Assembly: GCF_000377705.1 (NCBI RefSeq)
Contig: NZ_KB898628.1
Span: 124,001-188,000 of the forward strand
DNA: 64,000 nt
From: Salsuginibacillus kocurii DSM 18087
GTDB lineage: Bacteria > Bacillota > Bacilli > Bacillales > Marinococcaceae
Direction of reading: 5' to 3'
Position numbers and translations under genes: made by a program. Under the pieces are notes generated by a model. That model was not told the DNA's origin. It did not search any database and saw only the letters and a list, made by a program, of their open reading frames with translations. Positions 46,962 to 56,015 of this stretch are shown one piece after another; positions within the stretch are counted from its first letter, which is position 1; every line of letters begins with the position of its first letter.

Positions 46962-47729
46962 ATGGAAGAAAAGTGGAAACCAGTTAATGTAGAGGGATAT
47001 CAGCAATTTTATCAAGTGAGCAATTTAGGTAGAGTTAAAAGTTTAGATAGAGTTGATCGGAGAGGTCAGCTTCGAAAGGGTAGAGTATTAAAACAGAACC
47101 AATCAAATGGTTATTACTTCATTGGCTTGCGGAAAGACGGTAAAGTAAAACAAATTGATATTCATCGTTTAGTTGCTTTAACTTTTTTAAACAATTCGGA
47201 AAATAAACCGGCTGTTAATCACATTGATGGTAACAAAGTGAATAATTGTGTAACTAACTTAGAGTGGGTAACCCACAAGGAAAATAGTGAACATGCTGTA
47301 AAAACTGGGTTAACAAATATTAGTGGTGAGAACAATGGAGCTGTAAAGTTAACTGAAGAAGAAGTGAAAGATATAGCAAATACATATATAGATACCAACT
47401 TAACAATTCAGCAAATTGCAGATAAATTTGAGGTTAGTGATGGTACTGTTAGTAATATTGTTACTGGTAGAGGATGGACACACTTGTTTGATAAAAACCC
47501 TTCTGACATAAAACAAGAAAAACATGAGAGATTTATTGATGATATTATCAATGAAATTGTATTTACCGACTCCAAATACAAGGAGATTGCTAGTAAATTT
47601 GATGTTAAGGTTAGTTATATTAATGGTATTGCTTATGGCATATCTTATAAACACCTATATGATGTTAAACCGAAACTACAAAGAGAACAGAGACAAGCGC
47701 AAGAGAAGGATGAGTTGATATATAATTAG
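46962..47729 (+). CDS. NUMOD4/HNH endonuclease with two helix-turn-helix repeats
   Basis: 255 residues. NUMOD4 DNA-contact motif near 3-40 (WKPVNVEGYQQFYQVSNLGR), HNH nuclease at about 70-115 (HRLVALTF, VNHIDGNKVNNCVTNLEWVT), then two AraC/NUMOD1-like helix-turn-helix segments (IQQIADKFEVSDGTVSNI and YKEIASKFDVKVSYI). ATG 46962 follows TTGGAGCTG. It lies just before the terminase genes, either as a homing endonuclease or as the HNH partner many phages need for packaging. Confidence 0.85.
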   Translation: MEEKWKPVNVEGYQQFYQVSNLGRVKSLDRVDRRGQLRKGRVLKQNQSNGYYFIGLRKDGKVKQIDIHRLVALTFLNNSENKPAVNHIDGNKVNNCVTNLEWVTHKENSEHAVKTGLTNISGENNGAVKLTEEEVKDIANTYIDTNLTIQQIADKFEVSDGTVSNIVTGRGWTHLFDKNPSDIKQEKHERFIDDIINEIVFTDSKYKEIASKFDVKVSYINGIAYGISYKHLYDVKPKLQREQRQAQEKDELIYN

Positions 47730-47752
47730 TGTCAAGGTTAAATACTTGACAC
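47729..47752. promoter_or_regulatory. Eight-base inverted repeat before the small terminase gene
   Basis: GTGTCAAG and CTTGACAC flank the eight bases GTTAAATA. There is no T-run, so it looks more like an operator or RNA leader hairpin than a terminator. Confidence 0.35.
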
Positions 47753-47780
47753 ATAGTCTTGATGTAAGGGAGGGCGAGAG

Positions 47781-48287
47781 ATGGAAAACTTACCTGATAA
47801 TCAGCAACATGCTGCTACGTTGCTAGCCACTGGACAAATGACAAAGAAGGATATAGCTAGAGAAGTGGGCGTTGCTAGACAAACTTTACATGAGTGGATT
47901 CAGAAGGGGAAGCTGGAGGCTGAAGTAGACAGGCTTCGACTGGAGGCAAAAACTCAGGGAGAAAATTTTTTAATTGGTAAAGTAAACAGAGCAGTAAATG
48001 AAGTGTATGATTTAGCTTTAAACGCTGAGTCTGAGAAGGTTAGGCTGGAAGCACTCAAGTCTATATTAGATCACGCCATTGGCAGACCAACTAATAAGCA
48101 CGAGATCACCACCAATGGCGAGCGCAAGGTGATTATAGATAGCGACGAAATGCAGAATGTGTTTGATCACATTGGCAATACACAATCTACTACACAGCCA
48201 GCACAAGCCAGCACACAGCACTCTGATGATATAGTGGAGGCTGAATATAGTGAAGCTGAAGATGAGACTGAGAGTGGAGATGAGTAG
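47781..48287 (+). CDS. Small terminase-like helix-turn-helix protein
   Basis: 168 residues. An N-terminal helix-turn-helix (KKDIAREVGVARQTLHEWIQ), a helical oligomerisation region (LIGKVNRAVNEVYDLALNAE) and an acidic disordered tail, the layout of the phBC6A51-type proteins that sit before large terminases. It would bind the packaging site. ATG follows AAGGGAGGGCGAG. Confidence 0.75.
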   Translation: MENLPDNQQHAATLLATGQMTKKDIAREVGVARQTLHEWIQKGKLEAEVDRLRLEAKTQGENFLIGKVNRAVNEVYDLALNAESEKVRLEALKSILDHAIGRPTNKHEITTNGERKVIIDSDEMQNVFDHIGNTQSTTQPAQASTQHSDDIVEAEYSEAEDETESGDE

Positions 48288-48694
48288 GTGAGATATCTGC
48301 TTAATTTTATGCACTACTTAAAGCTAAGTAGTAAAATGATGAAACGCTGAAAGTACTGATAAATCAAGTGCATGTTTTATAGGTGGTGCAACTGTTACAA
48401 ATTACAATGGTAAGTGTTGATTTATCAGTATATTTAATTCATAGTTTTTTCGCATATGATTTATTTTGCGAAGTTATAAAGGGGATTTTTTGTATACGAA
48501 CAGTATATAAATACATAAAATGCATAAATGTAATTAAGGTAAAAGCTAAATTTTACAGAGTGAAGAGCAGGGGGATATTCTAAACTGTGGAAGCTGGCTG
48601 ATGGGTTGGGGAGCTACACAATTTTTTATATAATAACACAACCTTCGAGCAAAAAATGTTAAACTAGCACTAAACATTTCCAGTTGGTGAAACT
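48288..48694. other. Non-coding terminase gap with a 14-base inverted repeat
   Basis: TACTGATAAATCAA (48354-48367) and TTGATTTATCAGTA (48417-48430) form a perfect inverted repeat with 49 bases between. ACTACTT-AAAGCT-AAGTAGT lies just before it. Such sites next to a small terminase gene may be the pac/cos recognition site. A third hairpin with a GTGAGATA loop (AGTAG/CTGCT) overlaps the stop of the preceding gene. I do not believe the 66-codon frame at 48383. Confidence 0.5.
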
Positions 48695-49192
48695 ATGAAT
48701 ATTTCCCTTGATCAAATTATTGCATTTTTAACAGGTGCTATATTACCGACAACATTTTTTTTGATTAAAAATTTTATCATTGATAAGCCCAAGTTAGCTT
48801 TTACTATAGACAAAACTAAGCCTTTAAAAGTTGTTAGTATGATTTATGATGGTTGGGGTGGAAAGATTGTTACAGAATTAGGTGAGTATGAAGAAGATGC
48901 AATCAGTATTGAGCTTAGATTGAATGGTACTATTAGTAACAAAGGTAAACGAAATTTGTCTATTATTAGTATATATCTTGAGAATGATGGTATTGATAAG
49001 CCCACTTTAATTACAAAAAAAATCTTTTCCTTAGAAGAAGGTAATGGAGAAAAAATAAGTAGGGAAGTTGTGGCTGGTCAACAGGAAGCTGATGCATACA
49101 TTAAATATAACTCGTATCTATTGGTTATTGATCATCGAGGAAAAAATAAGAAAATTAAACTAGGTAAAGCTATTAACTCACTAACTAATTAG
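48695..49192 (+). CDS. Membrane-anchored prophage protein of unknown function
   Basis: 165 residues: one N-terminal membrane segment (about 7-26) and a beta-rich domain outside or inside. No family recognised. It lies between the two terminase subunits and has a weak ribosome-binding site (GGTGA). It may be a lysogenic-conversion gene. Confidence 0.6.
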   Translation: MNISLDQIIAFLTGAILPTTFFLIKNFIIDKPKLAFTIDKTKPLKVVSMIYDGWGGKIVTELGEYEEDAISIELRLNGTISNKGKRNLSIISIYLENDGIDKPTLITKKIFSLEEGNGEKISREVVAGQQEADAYIKYNSYLLVIDHRGKNKKIKLGKAINSLTN

Positions 49193-49233
49193 TTGGTGAG
49201 CCTTTTTATGTCCAACAGAAAGGAGGTACTCAA

Positions 49234-50991
49234 ATCACAACACAAACAAACCAAATACACACTCAATCTAATCTTATTCTATTAGCAGATTACCTAACCA
49301 AACACTTCGGCAGCACCAAAACTAAACAACTCATGTCCGAATACCAGCAAAAATCAGAGCAACACAATCACGATTATCTATTTGGCGCACACTCTTTATC
49401 CTATCAATTAGGCGAGAAGGACATATCATTCTTTTGCCAATACTATCTTCAGGATTATTTTCTACCCAAGGACACCAACACAGTCAGACCTTTAGCGCCT
49501 CTCCATTTCGACATTTGGGCTGAGCTTGAAGATATCTTTCTACACAACAAAAGAGACAAACAACTCTTCATCTTGCCTAGAGGTAGCGCTAAAACAACCA
49601 TCATTGATATGGCTTTATCTGTTTGGCTACACGTTTACCGCAAGTCAATCTACTCTATAGTATTAGCAAACAGGGAATTAGACGCTATCAATTTTGTTGA
49701 TCAAACACGCAAAGCGCTCAACTCACCTTATCTAATAAATACATTTGGTGAGCTGGTACAGCCTAAGCAACGCACAGTAAATAAACTTGAGCTAGAGCTA
49801 ATCAACGATACTAAAATATCAGCTTACTCGTCAGGCTCATCTGTTCGTGGTGCTTCCTATGTATCGCCACAAGGTATTTATAGACCAACAGCCTACATAG
49901 CTGATGACTATATCAGTGAACAGGATATATTAACGGATGATGCAAAGCAGAAGAAATATGTGAGATGGCTCAAAGAGATTGAAGAGGGTGGTGATGAGGC
50001 TGTATATCGTAATGGTCAGCTTATTAAACCAGCGACTAAATTTATTGTGTTGGGTACTCCACTTGCCAAGGGGGACTTTATTGATCAGCTAAAAGCCAAT
50101 CCAGAATATAAAACATATCAAAAGGGTGTGGTTGATTTCGATGTTGATGAGTATTTTGAGCAAAACGAATATTGGCAGCAGTTTAAATCAATATATTTTG
50201 ATAGCACATTAGATGACCCTGAAGCTGAGGCGAAACAATACTATCAGGATAATACTGATCAAATGGAATTCCCTACAATTTGGGATAAGTTTAATCCACT
50301 TAATTTAGCTATCAGATACTTCAATAAACGAATCGCCTTTATGCAGGAGTTGATGTGTAATATTGAAAATGTAGGAGACAAGTGGTTTAAATCAAATAGA
50401 ATAATGAGCGCAAATGAAATGAATGAGCTTGAGTTTGAGAATACACTATTAGCAATAGATACAGCAGGCGTTAAAAACAAAAACAAAGCTGCCTCTGACT
50501 ACTTTGCGTTCACATTTGGCTCTACATACAACGGATTTAAATATGTCCGCAAAGCTGAGTTACATAAGTTTTACGATTTCGACGAATACATTAACAAAGT
50601 GATTGATTACCTACTGGAATATGAAGAGCTTGCCACTATCTACATCGAGAAAAACACCTACACAGGGTTAGATGTTGAGCGAATACAAACAAAAATATCA
50701 GAACATTCTGAACTTAAAAGACGCAACATTACCTTTATTAATGAGATGCAACGTAAAAACAAAGACGAGAAGATCAGCACTATAGTTAGTGATGTGAATA
50801 ATGGCAGAGTAATATTTTGCTCTGAGTTGGTTGATGATGAGTTTTTACAGCAAGTGATGAGCTTTCAAGGACAAAAATATTCAGCACATGACGACGCAGC
50901 GGATTCATTGGCTGAATTTGTAACAAGAATCGATGAGCTGGATGAGCAGACACCAAAGATTAAAGTATCACCTAGCTCACTATTATTCTAG
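49234..50991 (+). CDS. terL: Large terminase subunit with apparent ATC start
   Basis: ATPase and nuclease that packages phage DNA. FILPRGSAKTTIID (about residue 110) is the variant Walker A, TAYIADDYISEQD the Walker B with catalytic acid, and LLAIDTAGVKNKNKAA the start of the nuclease domain. The first ATG in frame is at 49333 with no ribosome-binding site. A perfect site AAAGGAGG (49219-49226) lies seven bases before ATC at 49234, which is in frame with no stop between. The ATC start would add 33 residues. Product: 585 residues (552 from ATG). Confidence 0.85.
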   Translation: MTTQTNQIHTQSNLILLADYLTKHFGSTKTKQLMSEYQQKSEQHNHDYLFGAHSLSYQLGEKDISFFCQYYLQDYFLPKDTNTVRPLAPLHFDIWAELEDIFLHNKRDKQLFILPRGSAKTTIIDMALSVWLHVYRKSIYSIVLANRELDAINFVDQTRKALNSPYLINTFGELVQPKQRTVNKLELELINDTKISAYSSGSSVRGASYVSPQGIYRPTAYIADDYISEQDILTDDAKQKKYVRWLKEIEEGGDEAVYRNGQLIKPATKFIVLGTPLAKGDFIDQLKANPEYKTYQKGVVDFDVDEYFEQNEYWQQFKSIYFDSTLDDPEAEAKQYYQDNTDQMEFPTIWDKFNPLNLAIRYFNKRIAFMQELMCNIENVGDKWFKSNRIMSANEMNELEFENTLLAIDTAGVKNKNKAASDYFAFTFGSTYNGFKYVRKAELHKFYDFDEYINKVIDYLLEYEELATIYIEKNTYTGLDVERIQTKISEHSELKRRNITFINEMQRKNKDEKISTIVSDVNNGRVIFCSELVDDEFLQQVMSFQGQKYSAHDDAADSLAEFVTRIDELDEQTPKIKVSPSSLLF

Positions 50992-51003
50992 GGAGGTGAA
51001 TTA

Positions 51004-52332
51004 ATGGATTTAACAAGGGATATTTTACGCAAATCATTAAAGGAATTACGTAAACAACAGCAAAAATATAGTGTAAACAAACGCTACTATGATGGGCAGC
51101 ACGATATAATTTATAAATATGCGGAACAAGATCAGCGCTCAAATCAAAAAGTAGTGGTCAATTTTTTCAAAAAGTTTATACAGGACGAGGTCAGCTATTC
51201 ACTTGGTAATCCAATAAGTTACATATCTAAAAGCCAAAACGAAGAGGTACTTGAGGAGATAGATAGCAACTTTAGTCATTGGCAAAAACGGCATGATCAG
51301 TTATTAGCAATTAAAACAGCTACTTATGGCTTTGCGTTTGAGCTTGATTATGTGGATGAAGATGGAGAGTTTAAGTCTACTGTACTTACTCCACTAAATT
51401 GTTTTGCTATCGAATCGGGTAGAGCAGATCAGAGTATTCAATTGGCTTTACATAATTATAAAATTAGCCAATTCAGCGAAACGGAAATGTTAGATGTTTA
51501 CCATAGCAACAAAATTTATACATACAAGCTGAGCAAAAATGATGCTATGTCACTTGTAGGAGAGAGAGAGCACATCTTTGAAAAGCCACCTATTAGAGTT
51601 AACGCATATAATGAAGAGAGACAATCACTGTTGGTTGATATTAAATCAGAAAACGATGCTTATAATAATACTCTATCTGATTTGGTTAACGAAGTATCAG
51701 ACTTTAGGCAGGCTTTTTTGCGTATCACTGGTGCTGAATTGGATGAGGATGAAGCTAAAAAGATGAAGAAGAATGGCATTATTCAAATATCCAGTCAAGC
51801 TCAAATTGACTTTTTGACAAAAGAGATTAATGATACCTTTGTTCAAAATTTGCTGAGTGAATTAGAAGAAAAGATTTATAAGTTGTCCAGCCATATAGAC
51901 GTTAACGAAAAAATTTCCAGCAACGTCTCGGGAGTCAGTCTACGGTCTAGAATGATAGGACTCGAACAAAAATGTAGCCTTATACAGACTATGATGGAAT
52001 CAACTATCAAAAAGCGCTTGAAAAACTTCTTCCATTACCTATCTATTAAGCATGGTAGGGAGTATAACTACAAAGATATAAAGACAAATTTTACCATGAA
52101 CATTCCGCATGATTTAGTTAACATAGGTGACTTTATTTCCAAAGTTGAGAAGAATGTATCACAGCGTACCATACTCAGCCTGCTACCATTTATTGAAAAT
52201 CCAGAGCATGAGTTAAAACAGTTTTATAAAGAACAAAAAGAGAAGCGCAACATGGAGATGGAGGGGCAAGTTGACCTTGAAAATCTAGGTATCAACCCTG
52301 AAGCGCTAAATGGTGGCGATAACAATGAGTGA
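51004..52332 (+). CDS. Phage portal protein (SPP1 family)
   Basis: 442 residues. KRYYDGQHDIIYKYAEQ, NFFKKFIQDEVSYSLGNPI and the SLRSRMIGLEQKCSLIQ region match SPP1 gp6-like portals. It forms the dodecameric ring through which DNA enters. It follows terL by 12 bases (RBS GGGAGGTGA). Confidence 0.92.
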   Translation: MDLTRDILRKSLKELRKQQQKYSVNKRYYDGQHDIIYKYAEQDQRSNQKVVVNFFKKFIQDEVSYSLGNPISYISKSQNEEVLEEIDSNFSHWQKRHDQLLAIKTATYGFAFELDYVDEDGEFKSTVLTPLNCFAIESGRADQSIQLALHNYKISQFSETEMLDVYHSNKIYTYKLSKNDAMSLVGEREHIFEKPPIRVNAYNEERQSLLVDIKSENDAYNNTLSDLVNEVSDFRQAFLRITGAELDEDEAKKMKKNGIIQISSQAQIDFLTKEINDTFVQNLLSELEEKIYKLSSHIDVNEKISSNVSGVSLRSRMIGLEQKCSLIQTMMESTIKKRLKNFFHYLSIKHGREYNYKDIKTNFTMNIPHDLVNIGDFISKVEKNVSQRTILSLLPFIENPEHELKQFYKEQKEKRNMEMEGQVDLENLGINPEALNGGDNNE

Positions 52333-53233
52333 TAATTTACCCGATTCCATACTAAACGTAAAGAAGCTAATGGAGCGTAAAGCAAGCGGTGATATGGAGC
52401 CACTTATGAAAGCTTATAAAGACTCACTTGATAGAGTACAAGGACAGCTATCACAAATTACCAGCAGATATACTGAAGGTGGAGAGCTTAGTATCAGTGA
52501 CGCTCAGCGTTATTCAGCTCTACAAGATTTAGAAGAGCAAATTGCTGAGCAAACTAATCAACTTGGTGAGCTGGATGTGGAAATTAGTGAACGAACGCTA
52601 AAGAGAAGCTACTCAGAAGGTTATTATAGGACTGCTTACCACTTGGAAAGAGGGATGAGTGGAGGCGGTAGCTTTGGTTTACTTAGACCTGAAATGGTAG
52701 AACAAGCTGTTAATATGCCAATAGAAGGCAAGATGTTTAGCGACAGAATTTGGGATAATAAGGATAAGCTGATTGAGCGTACACGGGGATTATTAGAGCG
52801 CTCAATGGTTGATGGTGCTGACCCTGCAAAGCTTGCTAGGGAGCTGACTAAACAGTTCAATACTTCAGCTTACGAGAGTGCTAGGTTAGTACAGAACGAG
52901 GTGGCTAGGTGTACGAGAGAAGCTGCGGATTCGATGTACAAAAATTCAAACGTTGTCAATGAACTAATGTTCGATTCTACCCTTGATAGCGACACTAGCG
53001 ATACATGCAGAGAACTCGATGGCACTCGCTACAGTATCGACGAGATCGATACTAAGCCGCAGATTCCAAGTGATACGCATGTTGGCTGTCGCTCAGATTA
53101 CATTCCAGTTGTCGATGGATGGGAGCCTACTACTAAGCGTGATAACGAATCAGGTGAAACTATTGATTACGAATCATACCCGAAATGGAAGGAATCCAAG
53201 GGTATTAGCGACGAGGTTGATGATGATGAGTAA
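52325..53233 (+). CDS. Head morphogenesis / minor capsid protein (SPP1 gp7-like)
   Basis: 302 residues. The C-terminal part LVQNEVARCTREAADSMY ... SDTSDTCRELDGTRYS ... DTHVGCRSDY is the Mu F/SPP1 gp7-like head-morphogenesis domain with its conserved cysteines. It overlaps the portal stop by eight bases; the ribosome-binding site inside portal is weak, so coupling is likely. Confidence 0.9.
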   Translation: MSDNLPDSILNVKKLMERKASGDMEPLMKAYKDSLDRVQGQLSQITSRYTEGGELSISDAQRYSALQDLEEQIAEQTNQLGELDVEISERTLKRSYSEGYYRTAYHLERGMSGGGSFGLLRPEMVEQAVNMPIEGKMFSDRIWDNKDKLIERTRGLLERSMVDGADPAKLARELTKQFNTSAYESARLVQNEVARCTREAADSMYKNSNVVNELMFDSTLDSDTSDTCRELDGTRYSIDEIDTKPQIPSDTHVGCRSDYIPVVDGWEPTTKRDNESGETIDYESYPKWKESKGISDEVDDDE

Positions 53234-53280
53234 ATTAAAATACTTGATTTACTACATATTTGTATATGTTTATTTACGAT

Positions 53281-53309
53281 TCACTTCTATTAAATGAAGT
53301 GATTTTTTT
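53281..53309 (+). terminator. Terminator between head morphogenesis and scaffold
   Basis: TCACTTC pairs with GAAGTGA across eight bases, followed by TTTTTTT. Confidence 0.75.
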
Positions 53310-53384
53310 ATGCACAAATTTAATAACAAAAATATTTTGCGTCGTTAGGGCATTGCGTTAACGGGGCTATGGAGGTAATTACAT

Positions 53385-54029
53385 ATGAATTTAGAAGAGG
53401 TAAAGCAGTTTTTGGAGCAAAATAAAGATGATGAGCAAGTGAAAGAATATCTTCAGGGGTTACAAAGTGATAAAAAAGTAACCGTTGAAGAGGTTCAACA
53501 ACTAGCTCAACAGGATTCTGATGTGAAGAAGTGGTTGGATAGTGAAAAAGATCGACATGCAAATAAATCATTGGAAACGTGGAAAAACAATAATCTCGAA
53601 TCACTTGTAGAAGATGAGGTTAAAAAGCGAAACCCTCAAAAGGATGAAAAGGATATCGAGATCGATAAGATTAAGCAGCAGCTTGCCGACATGGAAGGGC
53701 AGAAAACTAAAGAAAGCCTACGCAATAGTGCACTCAAGCAAGCTACTGATAAAGGTATTCCGCATGATGTGATTGATTATTTGCTGGGCGACGATGAAGA
53801 GAGCACACTAACTAATCTCTCTACATTTGAGAAGTCGATGCAACAATATGTTGATAGCAAAGTGAATGAACGTGTTAAAGGCTCAAGCTACACTCCACCT
53901 GCCTCAGACGATGGAAACACAAAAACCTTTACGCCAGAAGAGCTTAATGAAATGAGCATTGAAGAAGTAAATGCTCAATGGGACACCATTAAAGACTCCA
54001 GCACATTGGAGCAAATTAGCAAAAATTAA
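53385..54029 (+). CDS. Phage scaffold protein (DUF4355)
   Basis: 214 residues, highly acidic and helical, with coiled-coil EVKQFLEQNKDDEQVKEYL and a central KIKQQLADMEGQKTKESLRN, then HDVIDYLLGDDEESTL. This is the DUF4355-type scaffold that directs capsid assembly. It is followed by a terminator before the capsid gene. Confidence 0.88.
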   Translation: MNLEEVKQFLEQNKDDEQVKEYLQGLQSDKKVTVEEVQQLAQQDSDVKKWLDSEKDRHANKSLETWKNNNLESLVEDEVKKRNPQKDEKDIEIDKIKQQLADMEGQKTKESLRNSALKQATDKGIPHDVIDYLLGDDEESTLTNLSTFEKSMQQYVDSKVNERVKGSSYTPPASDDGNTKTFTPEELNEMSIEEVNAQWDTIKDSSTLEQISKN

Positions 54030-54047
54030 ACAAAGCAATGAGTTTAG

Positions 54048-54071
54048 CCATGCCCAGCGCATGGTTTTTTT
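54048..54071 (+). terminator. Terminator between scaffold and capsid genes
   Basis: CCATGC pairs with GCATGG across CCAGC, followed by TTTTTTT. It may set the scaffold-to-capsid ratio, or protect processed mRNA ends. Confidence 0.7.
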
Positions 54072-54111
54072 AATGCACAAATTTAATTAAAAATGAGGAG
54101 AATGATAGGAT

Positions 54112-54924
54112 ATGTCAGTAAATAGTTTTATTCCAAAAGTTTGGGAAAGTCGACTACTACACAATTACAAAAGTAATTCAATTGCAGGAATGATTACCAC
54201 AGCACCAACCGAGGTAACAGGTAACACGGTTAAGTTTAACCGCATTGGTGCAGTAGATGTGAATGATTATGATGGAGAGGTTGATTGGAGCGAGATTTCC
54301 ACTACTTCAGTCGAGCTTAATCTTTCCGAGAAAAAATACTTTTCCTTTGTTTTGGATGATGTGGATGCTGCCCAATCTGCGGGGGAATTGATAGACGACG
54401 CGACAGAAGAAGCCAGCGGTAGCTTGCAGGAAAAGGTAGATCAATATGTGCTTTCTCACTACGCTGATGCACATGAAGATAATGTAATCGGCTCTGATGA
54501 AGAAGCAGTTGAGCTAACTGTTGATAATACATATGATAAATTGGTTGATTTGGGTACTAAATTGAGTAAAAAGAAAGTACCTAAAGCAGATCGGTATGTT
54601 GTTATTAACCATGATGTGCTAGGTAAATTGAGTAAAGATGAGCGCTTTACTCGCAATTATGAGATTCTAGAGAATGGTGTTGTTGACGGTGCTTCTGTTA
54701 ATGGCATGACTGTAGTAGTAACCGAAGAGACACACGTTGAAGATGGTGTTATTAAAGTAATGGCTCTACACTCTTCTGCTATTGGACTAGGCGAGCAAAT
54801 CAACGAGGTTGAAGCTATGCGCCTACAAGATAAGTTTGCTGATGGTGTACGTGGTCTGATGGTTTACGGTGCAGTTGTTAAACGACCTGAAGCATTGGCT
54901 ACGCTTAACGCTACAGTAGAGTAA
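54112..54924 (+). CDS. Major capsid protein
   Basis: 270 residues, HK97/P22-type coat fold. FIPKVWESRLLHNYK, GNTVKFNRIGAVDVNDYDG and YGAVVKRPEALATLNATVE fit the Phage_capsid/P22 coat family of Firmicutes myophages. Preceded by its own leader (GAGGAGAATGATAGGAT) and followed by a GC-rich hairpin, as expected for a highly expressed gene. Confidence 0.9.
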   Translation: MSVNSFIPKVWESRLLHNYKSNSIAGMITTAPTEVTGNTVKFNRIGAVDVNDYDGEVDWSEISTTSVELNLSEKKYFSFVLDDVDAAQSAGELIDDATEEASGSLQEKVDQYVLSHYADAHEDNVIGSDEEAVELTVDNTYDKLVDLGTKLSKKKVPKADRYVVINHDVLGKLSKDERFTRNYEILENGVVDGASVNGMTVVVTEETHVEDGVIKVMALHSSAIGLGEQINEVEAMRLQDKFADGVRGLMVYGAVVKRPEALATLNATVE

Positions 54925-54930
54925 TTATTG

Positions 54931-54962
54931 ATTGGGGGAGTGTTGCGCTTCCCCAATTATAT
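54931..54962 (+). terminator. Hairpin after the capsid gene
   Basis: ATTGGGGGAG pairs with CTTCCCCAAT across seven bases. The tail is TATATATACC, not a clean T-run, so it could be a processing or stability stem. Confidence 0.5.
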
Positions 54963-55022
54963 ATACCTATTATAGCCCATTTTGTACATAGCAATAAATA
55001 ACCCAACAGAAAGGGTGATTAA

Positions 55023-55376
55023 ATGAAATTTAAAAACAAAGATACCGGACTAGTTTGGAAAGTAACGAATGAAGCCCATCAAAAGCGCCTACTCAGCTCC
55101 ACTAAATTTGAGCAAGTAGAAAGTAATAATGAAGATAATACACCTACTGAAACGCCAACAGAAGCAACACAGGAAGCTGATACAGAAGAGACTGAATATA
55201 CGCCTGATGATACGCCTGATGAGCAAAAAGAAGCACCTGAGCAGCCTGATTATACTACTATGCAGTGGCATGATTTACGTGCTTTAGCAGCAGAAAAAGG
55301 GCTACAAATTCATGGTGTGAAGCGCAAAGAGCTTGAGGCTGATTTGCAAAAAATAGGTGATCTATATGGACATTAA
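55023..55376 (+). CDS. Head protein with C-terminal HeH/SAP-like domain
   Basis: 117 residues. An N-terminal beta-like segment, a Thr/Glu/Pro-rich linker (about 35-80) and a final helix-extended-loop-helix (MQWHDLRALAAEKGLQIHG, KRKELEADLQ) that resembles HeH/SAP DNA- or protein-binding motifs. Common between capsid and connector genes. RBS AAAGGGTGATTAA. Confidence 0.75.
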   Translation: MKFKNKDTGLVWKVTNEAHQKRLLSSTKFEQVESNNEDNTPTETPTEATQEADTEETEYTPDDTPDEQKEAPEQPDYTTMQWHDLRALAAEKGLQIHGVKRKELEADLQKIGDLYGH

Positions 55377-55659
55377 AGATACCATCAAAACGATGCTTGA
55401 TATTGATGATGACACTAAAGATAAGAAGATTGAGCTGATGATTGATAGTCATAAGCAGCAGATTAAAAACTATCTGTATAGAGATGATTTCCCAGATGAA
55501 TTAGATCATATTGTCGCTGAGATTATCGTTGAAAAAACTCTCCATAATAAACGAGTAACCAACAGTGGAGATATTAGTTTTGAGTATACTGTATCTGAAT
55601 CAACCCTTGAAAAATATGAGAATCAGCTTCAGCGATTTCGTAAAGTGAGGGCATTATGA
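55366..55659 (+). CDS. Head-tail connector (gp6-like)
   Basis: 97 residues, all helical, in the Phage_connect_1/gp6 pattern (IKDTIKTMLDIDDDTKDKKI..., HIVAEIIVEKTLHNKR). ATG at 55366 follows AGGTGATCTAT; it overlaps the preceding gene by 11 bases. Confidence 0.82.
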   Translation: MDIKDTIKTMLDIDDDTKDKKIELMIDSHKQQIKNYLYRDDFPDELDHIVAEIIVEKTLHNKRVTNSGDISFEYTVSESTLEKYENQLQRFRKVRAL

Positions 55660-56015
55660 TGTTGTTCAATACTGAAGAAATTATTGAGAAAACATTCAAC
55701 CTTAAAGCTGATGTAGAGGGATATGTGGAAGAAACTACTGATTGGGGCGAAACGCAGACTGAGCTAGTAGATAAGTATACAGATATGCCATGCACTGTAT
55801 CTCAAGGAGTGAGCAGAAATATCACACGAATGACCGCCAATAGCGAAATAGAGTATGATATTGTGCTGTTTTATCCTGCTGATAAGGTGATTAACGCAGG
55901 TGATAAGGTAACTATTCACTATAATAAGGAAGCAAAGCGTACATTTGAAGCTGGCGAAGGCTATTTTTTTAGTGATCACTGTGAAATTCCACTTGTAAAG
56001 GAAGGTGAGAGCTGA
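55656..56015 (+). CDS. Head-closure (stopper) protein
   Basis: 119 residues, beta-rich. CTVSQGVSRNITRMTANSE and YPADKVINAGDKVTI are typical of small head-closure proteins of PBSX-type phages. Starts four bases before the upstream stop. Confidence 0.75.
   Translation: MMLFNTEEIIEKTFNLKADVEGYVEETTDWGETQTELVDKYTDMPCTVSQGVSRNITRMTANSEIEYDIVLFYPADKVINAGDKVTIHYNKEAKRTFEAGEGYFFSDHCEIPLVKEGES

Noticed and set aside
48383-48583. 66-codon frame in the terminase gap
   Set aside because: GTG start within a poor ribosome-binding context, composition typical of AT-rich non-coding DNA, and it overlaps the 14-base inverted repeat.
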